DNA of 64,000 nucleotides from Frigoribacterium sp. PhB160. Lineage in GTDB: Bacteria; Actinomycetota; Actinomycetes; Actinomycetales; Microbacteriaceae. Within the stretch, counting starts at the first letter, position 1. Each line of letters starts with the position of its first letter. Position numbers and translations under genes: made by a program. Below are positions 8,367-16,758 of the stretch, one piece after another. The notes beneath the pieces were generated by a model that saw nothing but the letters and a program-made list of their open reading frames with translations, did not search any database and was not told where the DNA came from. The stretch lies in contig NZ_RKIE01000001.1 of NCBI RefSeq assembly GCF_003751785.1, forward strand, positions 1,713,564 through 1,777,563, read 5' to 3'.

Positions 8367-9263
8367 TCAGTCGAGGGCGGACAGCAGCCGGCCGGGGCCG
8401 ACCACGACGCCGCCCCGGGCCTCGACCCGCGCGGCCAGGCCGCGGTCGGCCGTGACCACGACGACCCGGGGCGAGGGCGACGACGCCCGCAGCTCGTCGA
8501 CGACGGCCTCGACGGCCGCGTCGCCGTCGGCCTCGGCGCGGACGAGGCGGACGCGACCGAGGTCGTCGTCGGTCACGGCCCGGGCGGCGCCCTCGACGAC
8601 GACGGTCACCCGGGGCCACCACGACGTCGCCGCGCCCGAGGCGTCGGACGAGGTGGGCGCGGGCACGACCAGGTCGGCCGGGAGGCCATCCACCTCGCGG
8701 GCCACCAGCCGGTCGAGGAGGCGCCGGGTCGCGCCGGCGCGGTCGCGCCACCAGCCGTCGGGCCGCGACCCGACCACGTTCGCCGCGTCGACGACCAGGT
8801 GCACGTCGAGGTCGAGCTGGGCGTCGAGGCCCGCCCACGAGCCGGCCAGCCCCGGGTGGAGGGGCACCGACGCGATCTCCGCCCGCGGGACCCACCGCAG
8901 CTCGAGGCTCTCGGCGTCGGAGATGACGGGCTCGAAGGGGCGCTCGGCCCGGGCGACGACCGTCGTGTACGACCAGAAGCCGAGGTCGAGCACCGACTCG
9001 GAGACGAGACGGAGGGCGTCGGCCGGGACGGCCGCCTCCTCGCCGCTCTCCCGGAGGGCGCCCTCGACGGCGGTCTCGCCGAAGGCGCGTGCGCCGCCCG
9101 GCAGGCCCCACGTGCCGCCGTGGTGGCTCCAGACCGCACGGTGCTGGAGGAGCACGCGGTCCCGCTCGTCGACGACGAGGAGGCCCGCCGCCCCGGCGCG
9201 CCCCCAGTACTTCTGGCCCTCCGGGCTCTCGACCCAACCGTCGGCGGGTCCGTGGACGGTCAC
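8367..9263 (-). CDS. NUDIX hydrolase fused to a NYN/PIN-like domain
   Basis: A 298-residue protein with two parts. The N-terminal NUDIX domain (about residues 10-150) has the box GGARAFGETAVEGALRESGEE, matching GX5EX7REUXEE with all acidic ligands. NUDIX enzymes cleave nucleoside diphosphates linked to another group. The C-terminal part (about 160-298) resembles NYN/PIN-like RNase folds: LVVDAANVVGSRPDGWWRD carries the first acidic residue, and VVVTADRGLAARV a second. GTG start; a 30-codon frame upstream overlaps it by GTGA. Substrates of either domain are unknown. It could link nucleotide clean-up with RNA cleavage. Confidence 0.8.
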   Translation of the reverse strand: MTVHGPADGWVESPEGQKYWGRAGAAGLLVVDERDRVLLQHRAVWSHHGGTWGLPGGARAFGETAVEGALRESGEEAAVPADALRLVSESVLDLGFWSYTTVVARAERPFEPVISDAESLELRWVPRAEIASVPLHPGLAGSWAGLDAQLDLDVHLVVDAANVVGSRPDGWWRDRAGATRRLLDRLVAREVDGLPADLVVPAPTSSDASGAATSWWPRVTVVVEGAARAVTDDDLGRVRLVRAEADGDAAVEAVVDELRASSPSPRVVVVTADRGLAARVEARGGVVVGPGRLLSALD

Positions 9264-9349
9264 GCCGGGGTCACCGGGCCTGCGTCGGGACGGCTGCGTC
9301 GCCCGCCGGTGCGGAGGCCGCCGCGGGCGGGCTGGTCGTGTCGGGTCAT
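9260..9349 (-). CDS. Possible 29-residue leader ORF coupled to the NUDIX gene
   Basis: An ATG preceded by GAGGAAGAG opens a 29-residue frame (MTRHDQPARGG start, Arg/Gly-rich). Its TGA overlaps the GTG of the NUDIX gene in a GTGA junction, and the NUDIX start itself has only a poor Shine-Dalgarno sequence. That arrangement suggests a translated leader that delivers ribosomes to the downstream start. The peptide has no recognisable domain, so its own function may be nil. The remaining upstream stretch to 9607 shows nothing else. Confidence 0.35.
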   Translation of the reverse strand: MTRHDQPARGGLRTGGRRSRPDAGPVTPA

Positions 9350-9607
9350 GTCTCTTCCTCGGTCGTGCGGGCGGTCGTGCGGTGGATCGCCGTCGGCGCC
9401 CGGGTGGCCTGCCGGAGCCGCGTGTCGGCCGGGCGCGGGACGTCGATCGGTCGGCGGCGGCGACGGGTGGATGCCGGTGGGCACCCAACCGATGCCGGGA
9501 GGCCTCCGAAAGAGACCGGGGGGCTGGTCCGGGACCCGATGCTGGGCCAGCCTCTCACCCCGGTGTCTCCGTCGGCGACGGGAGGCCCGGACGCGCCGAG
9601 GACCCGC

Positions 9608-9994
9608 TCACTGCTGCTGGACGGAGAAGACGTTGCCCGCCGGGTCGGCGAACCAGGCGATGTCGGGACCCATGCCGCGCTCGCGCCCGCGCAGCACCTG
9701 GCGCTCGTCGGCCCATTCGCCGCCGGCCGTCGGCTCGACCCCGAGGGCGGCCAGGTCGTCGAGCGCCGCGTCGACGTCGTCGACGACGAAGTTCAGCACC
9801 GTGAAGGTGGCGGGCACGTGGTCGGGCTTGCCGTAGACGAGCACGGGCACGTCGGAACCGGGCAGCTCGAGCTGGGCCATCTGCCCCGACGCGAGTACGC
9901 GCACCGAGAGGCCGAGCACGCCCCCGTAGAAGGCGACGGCCGCGTCGACGTCGTCGACGCTGATGCCGCTGTAGGCACTCGTGGGACGGAACAT
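9608..9994 (-). CDS. VOC/glyoxalase superfamily protein
   Basis: A 128-residue protein made of two beta-alpha-beta-beta-beta modules of the vicinal oxygen chelate fold (residues about 5-60 and 65-125). Typical phrases are AVAFYGGVLGLSV, VLNFVVDDVDAALDDL and WFADPAGNVFSV. Metal-ligand positions are partly non-canonical, so it may be an antibiotic-resistance-like binding protein rather than a true glyoxalase I. ATG start with GAGGAGG 7 nt upstream; the upstream in-frame extension is not VOC-like. It stands alone between two other minus-strand genes. Confidence 0.82.
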   Translation of the reverse strand: MFRPTSAYSGISVDDVDAAVAFYGGVLGLSVRVLASGQMAQLELPGSDVPVLVYGKPDHVPATFTVLNFVVDDVDAALDDLAALGVEPTAGGEWADERQVLRGRERGMGPDIAWFADPAGNVFSVQQQ

Positions 9995-10082
9995 CGGGTC
10001 CTCCTCGGTCGGTGGGGCCAGTCTGCCCCCGCCCGCCGACGTCGGTCCACCCCGGGGCGCACACGATGGGACGGAGTCGCGC

Positions 10083-11024
10083 CTAGACGAACCGGACGGT
10101 CTGCTGGAGGCGCTCACGCACCTCGAAGACGTCGGAGAGCGACGTGCGGTCGCCGAGCTCGGGACCGTGGCGGAGCACCTGCGGCAGCAGCGACCGCCGC
10201 AGCACCCAGGTGCCCCGGCGCCCGCGGCCGACCTGCTCGAGGGCGGGGCCGAAGTCGTCGTCGGGCACGACGATCAGGTGGTGGGTGAACGAGACGCGGG
10301 TCTCCTTGCGGACGGCCCGGGCCTGGCGCGTCAGGTCGCGGACCGGCTGCTCGTCGACCGGGATCCCGTCGCCGACGAGCTCGCCGCGGACGACCGCGAC
10401 CTCGCTCCCCCAGTCGGACGACTGGACGGCGAACAGCCCGGAGGGGCCGAGCACGATGTGGTCGAGCTTGCCCTCGGGCCCCGCGTCGACGTCGCTCCAG
10501 ACCGTGAAGCCGATGCCGAGCTCGGTGACGACCGCCACCGTGGCCTCCTCCGAGAGCGCGTCGGCGAGGACGTGCCGGATCTCCGGCGGGGCGCTGCGCA
10601 CGAGCGACTCGTCGTAGGGGTCGTCGAGGGGCACCCCGCGGCCGACCCACTCGCGCATGAGCGAGAGGTAGCGCTCCCGGTTCGCGCCGCCCGGGTGGCC
10701 GTGCACGCGGGCACGCGGCTTCGAGTCGGTGCGGTGCGGGCCGGGCGTCGGCGGGCCCCAGGTGAACGGGACGGTGCCGGGCCCCGCGGTGCCGGAGCCG
10801 GGACGCTGGGTCGGACGGCCGCGGTCGTAGCGGGCCCGCGCCTCCGGCGTGCCGACCTGCTCCCAGGCGAGCTGCAGCGAGCGGAACGCGGAGGCGCTGC
10901 CCCCGAGGTCGGGATGGGTCGCCCGCGCGAGGCGGCGGTACGCCCGCCGGAGGTCGTCGTCGGTGGCCGTCGCCGGGACGCCGAGCACCTCGTAGGGGGT
11001 GGCGGAGGCGGGGCTGGGCGTCAC
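10083..11024 (-). CDS. J-domain protein with NERD-like C-terminal domain
   Basis: A 313-residue protein. Residues 8-70 form a DnaJ J domain with the HPD motif (ATHPDLGG) between helices II and III, so it should stimulate a DnaK ATPase. After a Pro/Gly linker, residues about 120-300 resemble a NERD (nuclease-related) domain: KLDHIVLGPSGLFAVQSSDWG. The usual (E/Q)xK catalytic pair reads QSS here, so nuclease activity is doubtful. No Shine-Dalgarno is visible. TATCGT lies 7 nt before the GTG, suggesting a leaderless message. The combination is unusual and its partner is not evident from neighbours. Confidence 0.75.
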   Translation of the reverse strand: MTPSPASATPYEVLGVPATATDDDLRRAYRRLARATHPDLGGSASAFRSLQLAWEQVGTPEARARYDRGRPTQRPGSGTAGPGTVPFTWGPPTPGPHRTDSKPRARVHGHPGGANRERYLSLMREWVGRGVPLDDPYDESLVRSAPPEIRHVLADALSEEATVAVVTELGIGFTVWSDVDAGPEGKLDHIVLGPSGLFAVQSSDWGSEVAVVRGELVGDGIPVDEQPVRDLTRQARAVRKETRVSFTHHLIVVPDDDFGPALEQVGRGRRGTWVLRRSLLPQVLRHGPELGDRTSLSDVFEVRERLQQTVRFV

Positions 11025-11113
11025 GAGGACGACGATACCGGGCGCCGCCTGGGGCGCCGCCGACCGGCAGGGCCCGCGGGGCCGACCCGGTCAGGGACGC
11101 GTCGACGCGGTGG

Positions 11114-11497
11114 TCAGTCCGTCGCCGAGACGCGGGCGGAGCGCGCCGCCCTGGCCGCACGCCAGGCCCGCCAGCGGAGCCGCGCCTTGTGCGCGAGGCC
11201 GCGCACCCACTGCGTGATGCGGTGGGCCGCGGGGAACTCCGTGCCGAGCAGGGCGACGCCGAGGAAGACGATGAGCCAGCCGGGTCCCGGCAACGGGACC
11301 AGGACGAGCCCGACGACGATGACGAGGACGCCGATCACCGCCACGCCGACCTTCCAGGCTCGACGGAGGTGCGGCCGGTGCTCGAGGGCCGCCCGGCGCT
11401 CCTGCCAGCGCCTGCGGGTGGCCGCCCAGCGGCCGTGGCCGGCCGCCCCGGGCGGGGTCGCCTCGTCGCGCGGCGGTGTCGGCGGGGTGTGGGTCAT
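11114..11497 (-). CDS. TIGR02611-family integral membrane protein
   Basis: A 127-residue protein with a charged N-terminus and one or two closely spaced hydrophobic segments (about residues 55-95). These contain the family signature VPLPGPGWLIVFLGVALLGTEF. A basic Arg/Ala-rich tail follows. Similar proteins are widespread in actinobacteria, and their function is unknown. ATG start; TACGAT lies 6 nt upstream with no Shine-Dalgarno, so it is predicted leaderless. Confidence 0.82.
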   Translation of the reverse strand: MTHTPPTPPRDEATPPGAAGHGRWAATRRRWQERRAALEHRPHLRRAWKVGVAVIGVLVIVVGLVLVPLPGPGWLIVFLGVALLGTEFPAAHRITQWVRGLAHKARLRWRAWRAARAARSARVSATD

Positions 11498-11624
11498 GGG
11501 GAGATCGTAGGGAGGCGGGCTGGCAAGCCGCACCGCGCCTCCTGCGGGCGGGCTGTGCGAGGAGGGGACGAGGCCGGTGACGATCCTGGGAGCGGGCGGG
11601 GCCCGGGAGGCGTAGCCAGGGTGC

Positions 11625-12596
11625 ATGGACTACACACACTTGGGACGCACGGGGTTGTCCGTCTCGCGGGCGGTGCTCGGCACGATGAACTTCGGGCCGC
11701 AGACCACCGAGGACGACTCGCACGCGATCATGGACCGGGCCCACGAGCTGGGCGTCAACTTCTTCGACACCGCGAACGTCTACGGATGGGCGAAGGGCGA
11801 GGGCATCACCGAGCAGATCATCGGGCGGTGGTTCGCGAAGGGCGGCGGTCGCCGCGAGAAGACCGTGATCGCCACGAAGCTGTACGGCGACATGAGCGAC
11901 TGGCCCAACGGCGGCAAGCTCAGCGCGCTGAACATCCGACGTGCCCTCGACGAGAGCCTCACGCGGCTGCAGACCGACCACGTCGACCTTTACCAGTTCC
12001 ACCACGTCGACCGGGAGACGCCCTGGGACGAGATCTGGCAGGCCATGGAGGTCGCCGTGCAGCAGGGCAAGGTGCTCTACACCGGCAGCAGCAACTTCGC
12101 CGGCTGGCACATCGCCCAGGCGCAGGAGGCCGCGAGGTCGCGGCACTTCACCGGCCTCGTCAGCGAGCAGTCGATCTACAACCTCATCGTCCGCGACGTC
12201 GAGCGCGAGACCCTGCCCGCCGCCCGGGCCTACGGGCTCGGCATGATCCCCTGGTCGCCGCTCCACGGCGGCCTGCTCGGGGGCGTCATCGAGAAGACCG
12301 AGGAGGGCTCGCGCCGCCTCGAGGGCCGCAGCGCCGAGTACGTCGCCGAGCACCGCGAGCAGCTCGAGCAGTACGAGGCCTTCGCCCGGGAGCACGGCAC
12401 CGCGCCCGGCGAGCTGGCCCTCGCCTGGCTGCTGCACCAGCCGGGCGTCACCGGGCCCATCACGGGCCCCCGCACCATGCAGCAGCTCGAGTCCGCGGTC
12501 GCCGCGGTCGACGTGCGGCTGGACGAGGCCGCGCTGGCGCGGCTGGACGAGATCTTCCCCGGGCACGACACGTCGCCCGAGGACTACGCCTGGTAA
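11625..12596 (+). CDS. Aldo/keto reductase
   Basis: A 323-residue NADPH-dependent oxidoreductase of the AKR superfamily (TIM barrel). The catalytic tetrad positions are seen: Asp in FFDTANVYG, Tyr in NVYGWAKGEG, Lys in VIATKLYG, His in YQFHHVD. Cofactor-binding residues lie in the C-terminal ITGPRTMQQLES. It resembles the YghZ/Kvbeta-like group that reduces diverse carbonyls; the physiological substrate is unknown. Predicted leaderless (TAGCCA, 6 nt, ATG). A second reductase begins 13 nt after its stop and is probably co-transcribed. Confidence 0.9.
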   Translation: MDYTHLGRTGLSVSRAVLGTMNFGPQTTEDDSHAIMDRAHELGVNFFDTANVYGWAKGEGITEQIIGRWFAKGGGRREKTVIATKLYGDMSDWPNGGKLSALNIRRALDESLTRLQTDHVDLYQFHHVDRETPWDEIWQAMEVAVQQGKVLYTGSSNFAGWHIAQAQEAARSRHFTGLVSEQSIYNLIVRDVERETLPAARAYGLGMIPWSPLHGGLLGGVIEKTEEGSRRLEGRSAEYVAEHREQLEQYEAFAREHGTAPGELALAWLLHQPGVTGPITGPRTMQQLESAVAAVDVRLDEAALARLDEIFPGHDTSPEDYAW

Positions 12597-12609
12597 CGAG
12601 GAGCACACC

Positions 12610-13482
12610 GTGAAGACACGCACCATCGGAGACGTCACCGTCAGCGCGATCGGCCTGGGCGGCATGCCGCTGTCGATCGAGGGGCGGCCCGACGAGAAGC
12701 AGGGCATCGCGACGATCCACGCGGCGCTCGAGCAGGGCATCACCCTGATCGACACCGCCGACGCCTACCACCAGCCCGGCACGCACGAGGTCGGCCACAA
12801 CGAGCTGCTCGTCGCGAAGGCGGTCGCGAGCTTCCACGGCGACACGTCGGACGTGCTCGTCGCCACGAAGGGCGGCCACCTCCGCCCCGAGGCCGGCTCG
12901 TGGGCCCAGAACGGCGACCCGGCCTACCTTAAGGAGGCGGCGCGCGCCTCCGCGAAGCGGCTCGGGGTCGACGCCGTCGGCCTGTACCAGTTCCACCGGC
13001 CCGACCCGGCGGTGCCCTACGCCGACTCGGTCGGTGCCCTGGCCGAGCTGCTCGACGAGGGCGTGATCCGCATGGCGGGCATCTCGAACGCCACCGTGGC
13101 GCAGATCCGCGAGGCGAACGAGGTGCTCGACGGGCGGCTCGTCTCGGTGCAGAACCAGTACTCCCCCGCGTTCACCTCGAGCGAGGAGGAGCTCGTCGCC
13201 TGCGACGAGATGGGCATCGCCTTCCTGCCCTGGAGCCCGCTCGGCGGCATCACGAACGCGGCCGACCTCGGCTCGCGCCACGCGGTCTTCGCCGAGATCG
13301 CGAACGCCCGTCGCATCACGCCCCAGGTGCTGACCCTCGCGTGGGAGCTCGCGAAGAGCGAGCTCGTCATCCCGATCCCCGGGTCGACCCGTCCGCAGAC
13401 GATCATGAACTCCGCGACGGCCACCACGATCAAGCTGTCGTCGGACGAGGTGCAGCGGCTCGACGCCGCGGTCGCGGGCTGA
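12610..13482 (+). CDS. Aldo/keto reductase
   Basis: A 290-residue AKR-superfamily oxidoreductase. Key residues are in LIDTADAYH (Asp, Tyr), VATKGGH (Lys) and YQFHRPD (His), with the nucleotide-binding IPIPGSTRPQTI near the C-terminus. GTG start with CGAGGAG 6 nt upstream. It directly follows another aldo/keto reductase on the same strand; the two share only family-level similarity, so this is not a recent duplication. Substrate unknown. A 20-bp stem hairpin follows. Confidence 0.9.
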   Translation: MKTRTIGDVTVSAIGLGGMPLSIEGRPDEKQGIATIHAALEQGITLIDTADAYHQPGTHEVGHNELLVAKAVASFHGDTSDVLVATKGGHLRPEAGSWAQNGDPAYLKEAARASAKRLGVDAVGLYQFHRPDPAVPYADSVGALAELLDEGVIRMAGISNATVAQIREANEVLDGRLVSVQNQYSPAFTSSEEELVACDEMGIAFLPWSPLGGITNAADLGSRHAVFAEIANARRITPQVLTLAWELAKSELVIPIPGSTRPQTIMNSATATTIKLSSDEVQRLDAAVAG

Positions 13483-13529
13483 CCCGCACGGCACGGCGGG
13501 CGAGCCCCGCGGTGCCGACGGGACCACAG

Positions 13530-13571
13530 CGAGGAGGCGCGCTCCGGCCAGGGCCGGGGCGCGCCTCCTCG
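13530..13571. terminator. Strong bidirectional hairpin terminator built from the GCGCCTCC octamer
   Basis: A 20-bp stem with one G-T wobble and a 2-nt loop. The outer arms read CGAGGAGGCGCGC and GCGCGCCTCCTCG, so each arm contains the over-represented octamer. It separates the convergent aldo/keto reductase and MFS genes. Confidence 0.75.
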
Positions 13572-13610
13572 TGTGCTCGGCCCCGGCGCCGCGGGGCCCG
13601 GGCCGGGCGG

Positions 13611-14903
13611 TCAGCGGGCCTGGGCCCGGCGGTGCTCCCGGTCGACGACGTCGGCGCGCAGCTCGGCCGTGCGGGCCCGACGGGCGGCCCGCTGGAGCAC
13701 CGCGGCGACGACCGCGGCGAGGACGACGAACGCGCCGTACGCCGTGAGGACCGTCGCGATGCCGGCCGTGGGGACGAAGACGCCGGCGAGGACGCTCGGC
13801 ACGCCGAAGGCGAGGTAGCTCGCGACGTAGACGCTCGAGAGGACGCCCGCGCGGGCGTCGGCCGGGGCCTCGGCGAGGACGAGGCGGAGGCCCGCCTGGA
13901 ACCCGGCGCCGAAGCCGACGCCGCCCACGACGGCCGCGACGACGAAGAGCGGCAGCGACGAGGTCCAGATCGCGGCGACGAGGCCGACCGGGCCGAGGAC
14001 GAGGGCGACGACCCCGACCCCGAGGCTGCGCCGGGCGTCCGCGCGCTGGATGGCGACGCCGGTGAGGGCGCCGGTGCCCGTGAAGAGGCCGATCGCGGCG
14101 CCGGTCAGCGCCGGGCTCGCGAAGCCGAAGGTCGTGTGCAGCACCGTGCCGATGAAGGCGAGGAAGAGCCCGCCGAGCGCCCAGCTCGCGATCATGCAGC
14201 CGACGACGGCGACGAACACCCGTCGTGCCTCGCCCGGCACCCGCAGCGACGGCACGAGCGAGCGGAGCGCCCCGCGGCTGCGGGGCACCCGCTCGGGCGT
14301 GACGGCGACCGCGACGCCGCAGGCGACCATGGCCCCGGCGAGCACGAGGTAGACGAGGTGCTGCGGCCACGGCCCGAACTGCACGAGGAGGCCGCTCGCG
14401 ACCGCGCCGACCGTGAGGGCGACGGGCGGCGTCACGCCGTTGAGGAAGGCCGCCAGCGCAGGCCTCGAGGCGGGCTGGTGGTCGATCATGCCCGCGCCGA
14501 GGGCACCGGTCGCGAGGCCGATCGCGAGGCCTTGGAGCACGCGCGCCGTGATCAGCGTCGCCTCGTCGGTCGCGACCGAGAACACGAGCATCGCCGAGAC
14601 CGAGACGACGAGGCCTGCGAGCACGAGCGGGCGCCGGCCGACGTGGTCGGAGAGGCGGCCCGCGGTGAGCAGCGTCGCGAGGAGGCCGGCGACGTACACC
14701 GCGAAGACGACCGTGAGGGCCAGCGGCGAGAGGTGCCACTCGGCCTGGTACACGGGGTAGAGCGGCGACGGCGCCGAGCCGCTCGCCACGAGGACGAGCA
14801 GGGTCAGCGCGTACGTGACGAGGCCGGCGGGGCCGCGGGGCGGAGCGACCGGGTCGGAGGACGGGGCCGGGGCCGGGATCGTGGGGTGGGCTGCGGTGTG
14901 CAC
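13611..14903 (-). CDS. MFS transporter
   Basis: A 430-residue major facilitator with about 12 transmembrane segments. The loop 2-3 signature GRLSDHVGRRP is near residue 75, and a drug-efflux-like region around VLQGLAIGLATGALG sits near residue 120. A Pro/Ala N-terminus and a basic C-terminus are cytosolic. The GTG start (MHTAAHPT) is preceded at 10 nt by GAGGAGG; an ATG 32 codons upstream is possible but lacks a good site. It is divergent from an aldo/keto reductase. Substrate unknown; export of a small toxic compound is the usual role of this class. Confidence 0.85.
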   Translation of the reverse strand: MHTAAHPTIPAPAPSSDPVAPPRGPAGLVTYALTLLVLVASGSAPSPLYPVYQAEWHLSPLALTVVFAVYVAGLLATLLTAGRLSDHVGRRPLVLAGLVVSVSAMLVFSVATDEATLITARVLQGLAIGLATGALGAGMIDHQPASRPALAAFLNGVTPPVALTVGAVASGLLVQFGPWPQHLVYLVLAGAMVACGVAVAVTPERVPRSRGALRSLVPSLRVPGEARRVFVAVVGCMIASWALGGLFLAFIGTVLHTTFGFASPALTGAAIGLFTGTGALTGVAIQRADARRSLGVGVVALVLGPVGLVAAIWTSSLPLFVVAAVVGGVGFGAGFQAGLRLVLAEAPADARAGVLSSVYVASYLAFGVPSVLAGVFVPTAGIATVLTAYGAFVVLAAVVAAVLQRAARRARTAELRADVVDREHRRAQAR

Positions 14904-15073
14904 GCGGGGCGCGCCTCCTCGTGGTCGGGTCCGGGACGGGGTCGCCTCGTCGTCGAGGGGCGGCTGCACGACAGCCGTCGAAGTCTGCAGAACGTGCACC
15001 GACCGCCGGGCATTCCCCCGCCCGTGCCCCGGCGCGGCCGGACGCCGCCCGGCCTCGAGGGCAGACTGGGGCG

Positions 15074-15922
15074 ATGCCCGCCACCGTCACCTTCCCCAAC
15101 GGCACCACCGCGCCCGCCCTCGGCCAGGGCACCTGGAACATGGGCGACGACCCGCGCCGCCGCCCCGCCGAGCTCGAGGCCCTGCGCACCGGCCTGGACC
15201 TCGGGCTGACGCTCGTCGACACCGCCGAGATGTACGGCTCGGGCCGCTCCGAGCAGCTCGTCGGGGAAGCGATCGCCGGGCGCCGCGACGAGGTCTTCCT
15301 CGTGAGCAAGGTGCTGCCGGGCAACGCGTCGCGACGGGGCACCGTCGACGCCTGCCACGCCAGCCTCGAGCGGCTCGGCACCGACCACCTCGACCTCTAC
15401 CTGCTGCACTGGCGCGGCGGCCACCCGCTCGCCGACACGGTCGAGGCGATGGAGGCGCTGGTCGCCGAGGGCGCGGTCGGCGGCTGGGGCGTCAGCAACT
15501 TCGACGTCGACGACCTCGACGACCTCGCCGCGGCGACCGGCGGCGGCTCGACCAGCGGGCCGCAGACCGACCAGGTGCTCTACAACCTGGGTCGCCGTGG
15601 GCCCGAGCACGCCCTCTTGCCGCGCCTCCGTGCGGACGGCCTGCCGCTCATGGCCTACTCGCCGGTCGAGCAGGGCGAGCTCGCCCGGCACCCGCTCGTC
15701 GCCTCGGTCGCCGCCGACCTCGGCGTCACCGCCGCGCAGCTCGCCCTCGCCTGGGTGCTGCGGCTCGTGCCCGACGCGTTCGCCGTCGTCAAGGCGGGCA
15801 CGGCCGAGCACGCCCGCGAGAACGCAGCCGCCCGCGAACTCGACATCGACGACCAGGCCTTCGTGCAGCTCGAGCGGGAGTTCCCGGCACCCGCCGGGGC
15901 GACGCCGCTCGAGATGCTCTGA
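15074..15922 (+). CDS. Aldo/keto reductase
   Basis: A 282-residue AKR-family oxidoreductase, AKR5/YeaE-like. It begins VTFPNGTTAPALGQGTWNMGD and has LVDTAEMYGSG (Asp and Tyr), LVSKVLPG (Lys) and DLYLLHWRG (His). These reductases use NADPH to reduce 2-ketoaldehydes such as methylglyoxal. The ATG follows CAGACT by 6 nt, with no Shine-Dalgarno, so it is predicted leaderless. The next gene starts 17 nt after the stop. Confidence 0.9.
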   Translation: MPATVTFPNGTTAPALGQGTWNMGDDPRRRPAELEALRTGLDLGLTLVDTAEMYGSGRSEQLVGEAIAGRRDEVFLVSKVLPGNASRRGTVDACHASLERLGTDHLDLYLLHWRGGHPLADTVEAMEALVAEGAVGGWGVSNFDVDDLDDLAAATGGGSTSGPQTDQVLYNLGRRGPEHALLPRLRADGLPLMAYSPVEQGELARHPLVASVAADLGVTAAQLALAWVLRLVPDAFAVVKAGTAEHARENAAARELDIDDQAFVQLEREFPAPAGATPLEML

Positions 15923-15939
15923 GCCGGGGACGCGGCGAG

Positions 15940-16758
15940 GTGTCGGCGCTGCGCGAGTTCGGCTCGGGGGTCGCGTTCCTCGGCCGCGGGCTGCGCCTCT
16001 GGGGAACGTCGCCCCGGCTCATGCTGCTGGGTGCCGTGCCGGCCCTCCTCGTCGGCACCGTCTTCGTCGGCCTGCTCGTCGTCGTGAACGGCTTCGCCGA
16101 CGACTGGGCCGTCGTCCTCACGCCGTGGGCCTCGGACTGGCCCGGCTGGGCCGCCAGGACGGCCCGGGTCGCGACCGGCCTGGCGATCGCCGCCCTCGCC
16201 GTGCTGCTGGCCGTGTTCACCTTCACCGCGGTCACGCTGCTCGTCGGCGACCCGTTCTACGAGCGGATCTGGCGGCACGTCGAGCAGCGGGAGGGCGACG
16301 CGCCGCCCGAGGTCGACACCGGCTTCTGGCGCGGGCTCGGCCGCGGCCTCGGCGACTCGGTGCGGCTGCTGCTCGCCACCGGCGCGGTCGGCCTGCTTCT
16401 CTTCGTGGGCGGCTTCGTGCCGGTGGTGGGACAGACGGTCGTGCCGGTGACGGCGGCGCTGACGGGCGGGTGGTTCCTGGCCGTCGAGCTGACGGGCTAC
16501 GCCTTCGACGCCCGCGGACGGACCCTGCGACAGCGTCGGCGGGAGCTCGGCCTCCGACGGGCCCGCACGCTCGGGTTCGGCACGGCGACCTGGTTGTCGT
16601 TCTTCGTCCCGCTCGGTGCCGTGGTGGTCATGCCCGCCGCGGTGGCGGGGGCGACCCTGCTCGTCCGCGACGTGGCGGGCGGCGACGGGAAGGCGACCCG
16701 GCCCGACGAAAGTAGAGTCGACGGGTCCGCCGCACGACCCGAGAGGCCCCACCCGTGA
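15940..16758 (+). CDS. EI24/CysZ-like integral membrane protein
   Basis: A 272-residue protein with about five hydrophobic segments (near residues 25-45, 75-100, 145-170, 175-195 and 220-245). Motifs resembling the EI24 domain include FGSGVAFLGRGLRLW, LVGDPFYERIW and VELTGYAFDARGRTL. CysZ relatives carry sulfate; most actinobacterial members are uncharacterised. The GTG start follows a weak GGCGAG. The stop overlaps the methionine aminopeptidase start by GTGA, so the two are translationally coupled. A longer in-frame extension overlapping the reductase gene was rejected. Confidence 0.78.
   Translation: MSALREFGSGVAFLGRGLRLWGTSPRLMLLGAVPALLVGTVFVGLLVVVNGFADDWAVVLTPWASDWPGWAARTARVATGLAIAALAVLLAVFTFTAVTLLVGDPFYERIWRHVEQREGDAPPEVDTGFWRGLGRGLGDSVRLLLATGAVGLLLFVGGFVPVVGQTVVPVTAALTGGWFLAVELTGYAFDARGRTLRQRRRELGLRRARTLGFGTATWLSFFVPLGAVVVMPAAVAGATLLVRDVAGGDGKATRPDESRVDGSAARPERPHP

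Noticed and set aside
5332-9237. A 1301-codon open frame on the minus strand spanning ftsR, garA, the protease and the NUDIX gene
   Set aside because: It is a GC-rich antisense shadow; only its last 233 codons (ftsR) have protein-family features.
12460-15381. A 973-codon minus-strand frame over reductase and MFS genes
   Set aside because: The sequence is Arg/Pro/Ala-rich without domains and lies opposite well-supported genes; typical of high-GC antisense frames.
11625-15922. Three aldo/keto reductases as a recent gene expansion
   Set aside because: They differ widely in length and motifs and belong to different AKR branches, so they are not recent duplicates.
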